From NCBI GenBank assembly GCA_014843695.1, contig CM026386.1, positions 13,133,213 through 13,197,212 on the forward strand: a DNA stretch of 64,000 nucleotides, read 5' to 3'. This DNA is from Archivesica marissinica. Taxonomy: Eukaryota > Mollusca > Bivalvia > Venerida > Vesicomyidae. Positions within the stretch are counted from its first letter, which is position 1; every line of letters starts with the position of its first letter. Shown here piece by piece: positions 51,286-61,800 of this stretch. A program made the position numbers and the translations under genes. Under the pieces are notes generated by a model. The model saw nothing but the letters and a program-made list of their open reading frames with translations. It was not told the origin of the DNA and made no database searches.

Positions 51286-54200
51286 ACAGTCCATACACGC
51301 TGCAGCTACAGCGTGGTGTTGCACAACCTAACGTGCATGGACAGCACATACACCCTGCAGCTACAGCGTGGTGTTGTACAAGCTAACGTGCATGGACAGT
51401 CCATAAACACTGCAGCTACAGCTTGGTGTTGCACAAGCTAACGTGCATGGAGAGTCCATACATCCTGCAGCTACAGCATGGTGTTGCACAACCTAACGTG
51501 CATGGACAGCACATACATCCAGAAGCTACAGCGTGGTGTTGCACTAGCCAACGTACATGGATAGCCCATACACCCTGCAGCTACAGCGTGGTGTTGTACA
51601 AGTTAATGTGCATGGACAGCCCATACACCCTGCAGCAACAGCGTGGTGTGGCACAAGCTAGCGTGCATGGACAGTCCATACATATTGCAGCTACAGCGTG
51701 GTGTTGAACAAGCTAACGTGCATGGACAGCACATACACCCTGCAGCTATAGCGTCGTGTTGCACAAGCTAACGTGCATGGACAGCCCATACATCCTGCAG
51801 GTGCAGCGTCGTGTTGCACAAGCTAATGTGCATGGACAGCCCATAAATCCTGCAGCTACAGCGTCGTGTTGCACAAGCTAACGTGCATGGACAGCCCATA
51901 AATCCTGCAGGTACAGCGTTATGTTGCACAATCTAACGTGCATGGACAGCCCATAAATCCTACAGCTACAGTGTGGTGTTGCACAAGCTAACGTGCATGG
52001 ACAGCCCATAAATCCTGCAGCTACAGCGTGGTGTTGCACAAGCTAACGTGCATGGGTAGCCCGTTCATCCTGCAGGTACAGCGTGGTGTTGCACAAGCTA
52101 ACGTGCATGGACAGTCCATACACCCTGCAGCTACAGCATAGTGTTGTACAAGCTAACGTGCTTGGACAGACCATACATCCTGCAGCTACAGTGTGGAGTT
52201 GTTCAAGCTAACGTGCATGGACAGCCCATACACCATGCAGCTACAGCGTGGTGTTGCACAAGCTAACGTGCATGGACAGTCCATACACCCTGCAGCTACA
52301 GCTTGGTGTTGCACAAGCTAACGTGCATGGACAGTCCATACATCCTGCAGCTACAGCGTGGTGTTGCACAACCTAACGTGCATGGACAGCACATACATCC
52401 TGAAGCTACAGCGTGGTGTTGCACAAGCCAACGTACATGGATAGCCCATACACCCTGCAGCTACAGCATGGTGTTGTACAAGCTAATGTGCATGGACAGC
52501 CCATACACCCTGCAGCAACAGCGTGGTGTGGCACAAGCTAACGTGCATGGACAGCCCATAAGTCCTGCAGGTACAGCGTCGTATTGCACAAGCTAACGTG
52601 CATGGACATCCCATAAATCCTGCAGCTACAGCGTCGTGTTGCACAAGCTAACGTACATGGACAGCCCATAAATCCTGCAGGTACAGCGTGGTGTTGCACA
52701 AGCTAACGTGCATGGACAGCCCATATATCCTGCAGCTACAGCGTGGTGTTGCACATGCTAACGTGCATGGACAGCCCATAAATCCTGCAGCTACAGCGTG
52801 GTGTTGCACAAGCTAACGTGCATGGGTAGCCCGTTCATCCTGCAGGTACAGCGTGGTGTTGCACAAGCTAACGTGCATGGACAGTCCATGCATCCTGCAG
52901 CCACAGCGTGGTGTTGCACAAGCTAACGTGCATGGACAGTCCATACATCTTGCAGCTACTGCGTGGTGTTGTAAAAGATAACGTGCTTGGGCAGCCCATA
53001 AACCCTGCAGCTACAGCGTCGTGTTGCACAAGCTAATGGGAATGGGGAAGCCCATACATCCTGCAGCTACAGCGTGGTGTTGCACAAGCTAACGTGAATG
53101 GGGAAGCCCATACACCCTTCAGCTACAGCGTGCTGTTGCACAAGCCAACGTACATGGACAGCCCATACACCCTGCAGCTACAGCGTGGTGTTGTAGAAGC
53201 TAATGTGCATGGACAGCCCGTACACCCTGCAGCTACAGCGTGGTGTTGCACAAGCTAGCATGCATGGACAGTCCATACATCTTGCAGCTACAGTGTGGTG
53301 TTGTACAAGCTAACGTGCATGGACAGTCCATACATCCTGTAGCTACAGCATGGTGTTGCACAAGCTAACGTGCATGGACAGACCATACATCCTGCAGCTA
53401 CAGCGTGGTGTTGTACAAGCTAACGTGCATGGGCAGCCCATACACCCTACAGCTACAGCGTGGTGTTGTACAAGCTAACGTGCATGGACAGTCCATACAT
53501 CCTGCAGCTACAGCGTGGTGTTGCACAAGCTAAAGTGAATGGGGAAGCCCATACACCCTGCAGCTACAGCGTGGTGTTGTACAAGCTAACATGCATGGGC
53601 AGCCCATACACCCTGCGGCAACAGCGTGGTGTTGCACAAGCTAACGTGAATGGGGACGCCCATACATCCTGCAGTTACAGCGTGGTGTTGCACCAGCTGA
53701 CGTGGATGGACAGCCCATATATCATGCAGCTACAGTGTGGAGTTGTTCAAGCGAACGTGCATGGACAGCCCATACACCATGCAGCTACAGCGTGGTGTTG
53801 CACAAGATAACGTGCATGGCAGCCCATACACCCTACAGCTACAGCGTGGTGTTGCACAAGCTAACGTTCATGGACAGCCCATACATCCTGCAGCTACAGC
53901 GTCGTGTTACACAAGCTAACGTGCATGGACAGTCCATACACCATGCAGCTACAGCGTAGTGTTGTACAAGCTAACGTGCATGGAAAGTCCATACACGCTG
54001 CAGCTACAGCGTGGTGTTGCACAACCTAACGTGCATGGACAGCACATACACCCTGCAGCTACAGCGTGGTTTTGTACAAGCTAACGTCATGGACAGTCCA
54101 TAAACACTGCAGCTACAGCTTGGTGTTGCACAAGCTAACGTGCATGGACAGTCCATACATCCTGCAGCTACAGCATGGTGTTGCACAACCTAACGTGCAT

Positions 54201-57200
54201 GGACAGCACATACATCCAGTAGCTACAGCGTGGTGTTGCACTAGCCAACGTACATGGATAGCCCATACACCCTGCAGCTACAGCGTGGTGTTGTACAAGT
54301 TAATGTGCATGGACAGCCCATACACCCTGCAGCAACAGCGTGGTGTGGCACAAGCTAGCGTGCATGGACAGTCCATACATATTGCAGCTACAGCGTGGTG
54401 TTGAACAAGCTAACGTGCATGGACAGCACATACACCCTGCAGCTATAGCGTCGTGTTGCACAAGCTAACGTGCATGGACAGCCCATAAATCCTGCAGGTG
54501 CAGCGTCGTGTTGCACAAGCTAATGTGCATGGACAGCCCATAAATCCTGCAGCTACAGCGTCGTGTTGCACAAGCTAACGTGCATGGACAGCCCATAAAT
54601 CCTGCAGGTACAGCGTTGTGTTGCACAATCTAACGTACATGGACAGCCCATAAATCCTACAGCTACAGCGTGGTGTTGCACAAGCTAACGTGCATGGACA
54701 GCCCATAAATCCTGCAGCTACAGCGTGGTGTTGCACAAGCTAACGTGCATGGGTAGCCCGTTCATCCTGCAGGTACAGCGTGGTGTTGCACAAGCTAACG
54801 TGCATGGACAGTCCATACACCCTGCAGCTACAGCATAGTGTTGTACAAGCTAACGTGCTTGGACAGACCATACATCCTGCAGCTACAGTGTGGAGTTGTT
54901 CAAGCTAACGTGCATGGACAGCCCATACACCATGCAGCTACAGCGTGGTGTTGCACAAGCTAACGTGCATGGCAGCCCATACATCCAGCAGCTACAGCGT
55001 GGTGTTGCACAAGCTAACGTGCATGGACAGCCCATACATCCTGCAGCTACAGGGTCGTGTTACACAAGCTAACATGCATGGACAGTCCATACACGCTGCA
55101 GCTACAGCGTGGTGTTGCACAACCTAACGTGCATGGACAGCACATAAACCCTGCAGCTACAGCATGGTGTTGTACAAGCTAACGTGCATGGACAGTCCAT
55201 ACACCCTGCAGCTACAGCTTGGTGTTGCACAAGCTAACGTGCATGGACAGTCCATACATCCTGCAGCTACAGCGTGGTGTTGCACAACCTAACGTGCATG
55301 GACAGCACATACATCCTGAAGCTACAGCGTGGTGTTGCACAAGCCAACGTACATGGATAGCCCATACACCCTGCAGCTACAGCATGGTGTTGTACAAGCT
55401 AATGTGCATGGACAGCCCATACACCCTGCAGCAACAGCGTGGTGTGGCACAAGCTAACGTGCATGGACAGCCCATAAGTCCTGCAGGTACAGCGTCGTAT
55501 TGCACAAGCTAACGTGCATGGACATCCCATAAATCCTGCAGCTACAGCGTCGTGTTGCACAAGCTAACGTACATGGACAGCCCATAAATCCTGCAGGTAC
55601 AGCGTGGTGTTGCACAAGCTAACGTGCATGGACAGCCCATATATCCTGCAGCTACAGCGTGGTGTTGCACATGCTAACGTGCATGGACAGCCCAAAATCC
55701 TGCAGCTACAGCGTGGTGTTGCACAAGCTAACGTGCATGGGTAGCCCGTTCATCCTGCAGGTACAGCGTGGTGTTGCACAAGCTAACGTGCATGGACAGT
55801 CCATGCATCCTGCAGCCACAGCGTGGTGTTGCACAAGCTAACGTGCATGGACAGTCCATACTTCTTGCAGCTACTGCGTGGTGTTGTACAAGATAACGTG
55901 CATGGGCAGCCCATAAACCCTGCAGCTACAGCGTCGTGTTGCACAAGCTAATGTGAATGGGGAAGCCCATACATCCTGCAGCTACAGCGTGGTGTTGCAC
56001 AAGCTAACGTGAATGGGGAAGCCCATACACCCTTCAGCTACAGCGTGCTGTTGCACAAGCCAACGTACATGGACAGCCCATACACCCTGCAGCTACAGCG
56101 TGGTGTTGTAGAAGCTAATGTGCATGGACAGCCCGTACACCCTGCAGCTACAGCGTGGTGTTGCACAAGCTAGCATGCATGGACAGTCCATACATCTTGC
56201 AGCTACAGTGTGGTGTTGTACAAGCTAACGTGCATGGACAGTCCATACATCCTGTAGCTACAGCATGGTGTTGCACAAGCTAACGTGCATGGACAGACCA
56301 TACATCCTGCAGCTACAGCGTGGTGTTGTACAAGCTAACGTGCATGGGCAGCCCATACACCCTACAGCTACAGCGTGGTGTTGTACAAGCTAACGTGCAT
56401 GGACAGTCCATACATCCTGCAGCTACAGCGTGGTGTTGCACAAGCTAACGTGAATGGGGAAGCCCATACACCCTGCAGCTACAGCGTGGTGTTGTACAAG
56501 CTAACATGCATGGGCAGCCCATACACCCTGCGGCAATAGCGTGGTGTTGCACAAGCTAACGTGAATGGGGACGCCCATACATCCTGCAGTTACAGCGTGG
56601 TGTTGCACCAGCTGACGTGGATGGACAGCCCATCATGCAGCTACAGTGTGGAGTTGTTCAAGCGAACGTGCATGGACAGCCCATACACCATGCAGCTACA
56701 GCGTGGTGTTGCACAAGATAACGTGCTTGGCAGCCCATACACCCTACAGCTACAGCGTGGTGTTGCACAAGCTAACGTTCATGGACAGCCCATACATCCT
56801 GCAGCTACAGCGTCGTGTTACACAAGCTATCGTGCATGGACAGTCCATACGCCATGCAGCTACAGCGTAGTGTTGTACAAGCTAACGTGCATGGAAAGTC
56901 CATACACGCTGCAGCTACAGCGTGGTGTTGCACAACCTAACGTGCATGGACAGCACATACACCCTGCAGCTACAGCGTGGTGTTGTACAAGCTAACGTGC
57001 ATGGACAGTCCATACACACTGCAGCTACAGCTTGGTGTTGCACAAGCTAACGTGCATGGACAGTCCATACATCCTGCAGCTACAGCATGGTGTTGCACAA
57101 CCTAACGTGCATGGACAGCACATACATCCAGAAGCTACAGCGTGGTGTTGCACAAGCCAACGTACATGGATAGCCCATACACCCTGCAGCTACAGCGTGG

Positions 57201-60200
57201 TGTTGTACAAGTTAATGTGCATGGACAGCCCATACACCCTGCAGCAACAGCGTGGTGTGGCACAAGCTAGCGTGCATGGACAGTCCATACATATTGCAGC
57301 TACAGCGTGGTGTTGAACAAGCTAACGTGCATGGACAGCACATACACCCTGCAGCTACAGCGTCGTGTTGCACAAGCTAACGTGCATGGACAGCCCATAA
57401 ATCCTGCAGGTGCAGCGTCATGTTGCACAAGCTAATGTGCATGGACAGCCCATAAATCCTGCAGCTACAGCGTCGTGTTGCACAAGCTAACGTGCATGGA
57501 CAGCCCATAAATCCTGCAGGTACAGCGTTGTGTTGCACAATCTAACGTGCATGGACAGCCCATAAATCCTACAGCTACAGCGTGGTGTTGCACAGGCTAA
57601 CGTGCATGGACAGCCCATAAATCCTGCAGCTACAGCGTGGTGTTGCACAAGCTAACGTGCATGGGTAGCCCGTTCATCCTGCAGGTACAGCGTGGTGTTG
57701 CACAAGCTAACGTGCATGGACAGCCCATAAATCCTGCAGCTACAGCGTGGTGTTGCACAAGCTAACGTGCATGGGTAGCCCGTTCATCCTGCAGGTACAG
57801 CGTGGTGTTGCACAAGCTAACGTGCATGGACAGTCCATACACCCTGCAGCTACAGCATAGTGTTGTACAAGCTAACGTGCTTGGACAGACCATACATCCT
57901 GCAGCTACAGTGTGGAGTTGTTCAAGCTAACGTGCATGGACAGCCCATACACCATGCAGCTACAGCGTGGTGTTGCACAAGCTAACGTGCATGGCAGCCC
58001 ATACACCCAGCAGCTACAGCGTGGTGTTGCACAAGCTAACGTGCATGGACAGCCCATACATCCTGCAGCTACAGGGTCGTGTTACACAAGCTAACATGCA
58101 TGGACAGTCCATACACGCTGCAGCTACAGCGTGGTGTTGCACAACTTAACGTGCATGGACAGCACATAAACCCTGCAGCTACAGCATGGTGTTGTACAAG
58201 CTAACGTGCATGGACAGTCCATACACCCTGCAGCTACAGCTTGGTGTTGCACAAGCTAACGTGCATGGACAGTCCATACATCCTGCAGCTACAGCGTGGT
58301 GTTGCACAACCTAACGTGCATGGACAGCACATACATCCTGAAGCTACAGCGTGGTGTTGCACAAGCCAACGTACATGGATAGCCCATACACCCTGCAGCT
58401 ACAGCATGGTGTTGTACAAGCTAATGTGCATGGACAGCCCATACACCCTGCAGCAACAGCGTGGTGTGGCACAAGCTAACGTGCATGGACAGCCCATAAG
58501 TCCTGCAGGTACAGCGTCGTATTGCACAAGCTAACGTGCATGGACATCCCATAAATCCTGCAGCTACAGCGTCGTGTTGCACAAGCTAACGTACATGGAC
58601 AGCCCATAAATCCTGCAGGTACAGCGTGGTGTTGCACAAGCTAACGTGCATGGACAGCCCATATATCCTGCAGCTACAGCGTGGTGTTGCACATGCTAAC
58701 GTGCATGGACAGCCCAAAATCCTGCAGCTACAGCGTGGTGTTGCACAAGCTAACGTGCATGGGTAGCCCGTTCATCCTGCAGGTACAGCGTGGTGTTGCA
58801 CAAGCTAACGTGCATGGACAGTCCATGCATCCTGCAGCCACAGCGTGGTGTTGCACAAGCTAACGTGCATGGACAGTCCATACTTATGCAGCTACTGCGT
58901 GGTGTTGTACAAGATAACGTGCATGGGCAGCCCATAAACCCTGCAGCTACAGCGTCGTGTTGCACAAGCTAATGTGAATGGGGAAGCCCATACATCCTGC
59001 AGCTACAGCGTGGTGTTGCACAAGCTAACGTGAATGGGGAAGCCCATACACCCTTCAGCTACAGCGTGCTGTTGCACAAGCCAACGTACATGGACAGCCC
59101 ATACACCCTGCAGCTACAGCGTGGTGTTGTAGAAGCTAATGTGCATGGACAGCCCTACACCTGCAGCTACAGCGTGGTGTTGCACAAGCTAGCATGCATG
59201 GACAGTCCATACATCTTGCAGCTACAGTGTGGTGTTGTACAAGCTAACGTGCATGGACAGTCCATACATCCTGCAGCTACAGCGTGGTGTTGTACAAGCT
59301 AACGTGCATGGGCAGCCCATACACCCTACAGCTACAGCGTGGTGTTGTACAAGCTAACGTGCATGGACAGTCCATACATCCTGCAGCTACAGCGTGGTGT
59401 TGCACAAGCTAACGTGAATGGGGAAGCCCATACACCCTGCAGCTACAGCGTGGTGTTGTACAAGCTAACATGCATGGGCAGCCCATACACCCTGCGGCAA
59501 TAGCGTGGTGTTGCACAAGCTAACGTGAATGGGGACGCCCATACATCCTGCAGTTACAGCGTGGTGTTGCACCAGCTGACGTGGATGGACAGCCCATCAT
59601 GCAGCTACAGTGTGGAGTTGTTCAAGCGAACGTGCATGGACAGCCCATACACCATGCAGCTACAGCGTGGTGTGGCACAAGCTAACGTGCATGGACAGCC
59701 CATAAGTCCTGCAGGTACAGCGTCGTATTGCACAAGCTAACGTGCATGGACATCCCATAAATCCTGCAGCTACAGCGTCGTGTTGCACAAGCTAACGTAC
59801 ATGGACAGCCCATAAATCCTGCAGGTACAGCGTGGTGTTGCACAAGCTAACGTGCATGGACAGCCCATATATCCTGCAGCTACAGCGTGGTGTTGCACAT
59901 GCTAACGTGCATGGACAGCCCAAAATCCTGCAGCTACAGCGTGGTGTTGCACAAGCTAACGTGCATGGGTAGCCCGTTCATCCTGCAGGTACAGCGTGGT
60001 GTTGCACAAGCTAACGTGCATGGACAGTCCATGCATCCTGCAGCCACAGCGTGGTGTTGCACAAGCTAACGTGCATGGACAGTCCATACTTCTTGCAGCT
60101 ACTGCGTGGTGTTGTACAAGATAACGTGCATGGGCAGCCCATAAACCCTGCAGCTACAGCGTCGTGTTGCACAAGCTAATGTGAATGGGGAAGCCCATAC

Positions 60201-61800
60201 ATCCTGCAGCTACAGCGTGGTGTTGCACAAGCTAACGTGAATGGGGAAGCCCATACACCCTTCAGCTACAGCGTGCTGTTGCACAAGCCAACGTACATGG
60301 ACAGCCCATACACCCTGCAGCTACAGCGTGGTGTTGTAGAAGCTAATGTGCATGGACAGCCCGTACACCCTGCAGCTACAGCGTGGTGTTGCACAAGCTA
60401 GCATGCATGGACAGTCCATACATCTTGCAGCTACAGTGTGGTGTTGTACAAGCTAACGTGCATGGACAGTCCATACATCCTGCAGCTACAGCGTGGTGTT
60501 GTACAAGCTAACGTGCATGGGCAGCCCATACACCCTACAGCTACAGCGTGGTGTTGTACAAGCTAACGTGCATGGACAGTCCATACATCCTGCAGCTACA
60601 GCGTGGTGTTGCACAAGCTAACGTGAATGGGGAAGCCCATACACCCTGCAGCTACAGCGTGGTGTTGTACAAGCTAACATGCATGGGCAGCCCATACACC
60701 CTGCGGCAATAGCGTGGTGTTGCACAAGCTAACGTGAATGGGGACGCCCATACATCCTGCAGTTACAGCGTGGTGTTGCACCAGCTGACGTGGATGGACA
60801 GCCCATCATGCAGCTACAGTGTGGAGTTGTTCAAGCGAACGTGCATGGACAGCCCATACACCATGCAGCTACAGCGTGGTGTTGCACAAGATAACGTGCA
60901 TGGCAGCCCATACACCCTACAGCTACAGCGTGGTGTTGCACAAGCTAACGTTCATGGACAGCCCATACATCCTGCAGCTACAGCGTCGTGTTACACATGC
61001 TATCGTGCATGGACAGTCCATACACCATGCAGCTACAGCGTAGTGTTGTACAAGCTAACGTGCATGGAAAGTCCATACACGCTGCAGCTACAGCGTGGTG
61101 TTGCACAACCTAACGTGCATGGAAAGCACATACACCCTGCAGCTACAGCGTGGTGTTGTACAAGCTAACGTGCATGGACAGTCCATACACACTGCAGCTA
61201 CAGCTTGGTGTTGCACAAGCTAACGTGCATGGACAGTCCATACATCCTGCAGCTACAGCATGGTGTTGCACAACCTAACGTGCATGGACAGCACATACAT
61301 CCAGAAGCTACAGCGTGGTGTTGCACAAGCCAACGTACATGGATAGCCCATACACCCTGCAGCTACAGCGTGGTGTTGTACAAGTTAATGTGCATGGACA
61401 GCCCATACACCCTGCAGCAACAGCGTGGTGTGGCACAAGCTAGCGTGCATGGACAGTCCATACATATTGCAGCTACAGCGTGGTGTTGAACAAGCTAACG
61501 TGCATGGACAGCACATACACCCTGCAGCTACAGCGTCGTGTTGCACAAGCTAACGTGCATGGACAGCCCATAAATCCTGCAGGTGCAGCGTCATGTTGCA
61601 CAAGCTAATGTGCATGGACAGCCCATAAATCCTGCAGCTACAGCGTCGTGTTGCACAAGCTAACGTGCATGGACAGCCCATAAATCCTGCAGGTACAGCG
61701 TTGTGTTGCACAATCTAACGTGCATGGACAGCCCATAAATCCTACAGCTACAGCGTGGTGTTGCACAGGCTAACGTGCATGGACAGCCCATAAATCCTGC
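51285..61800 (+). repeat. Shuffled 2.7-4.2 kb cassette family
   Basis: Cassettes sharing ordered monomer classes recur at irregular spacing. GTGAATGGGGACGCCC marks five copies (about 47537, 53647, 56561, 59525 and 60734), spaced 6110, 2914, 2964 and 1209 bp. GTTAATGTGCATGG, GGAGTTGTTCAAGC and CATCCCATAAATCC mark other parts. The copy around 59525 joins the GGACGCC part directly to a downstream part (about 59670), skipping the intervening monomers. This looks like an internal deletion or unequal exchange product. Confidence 0.72.
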
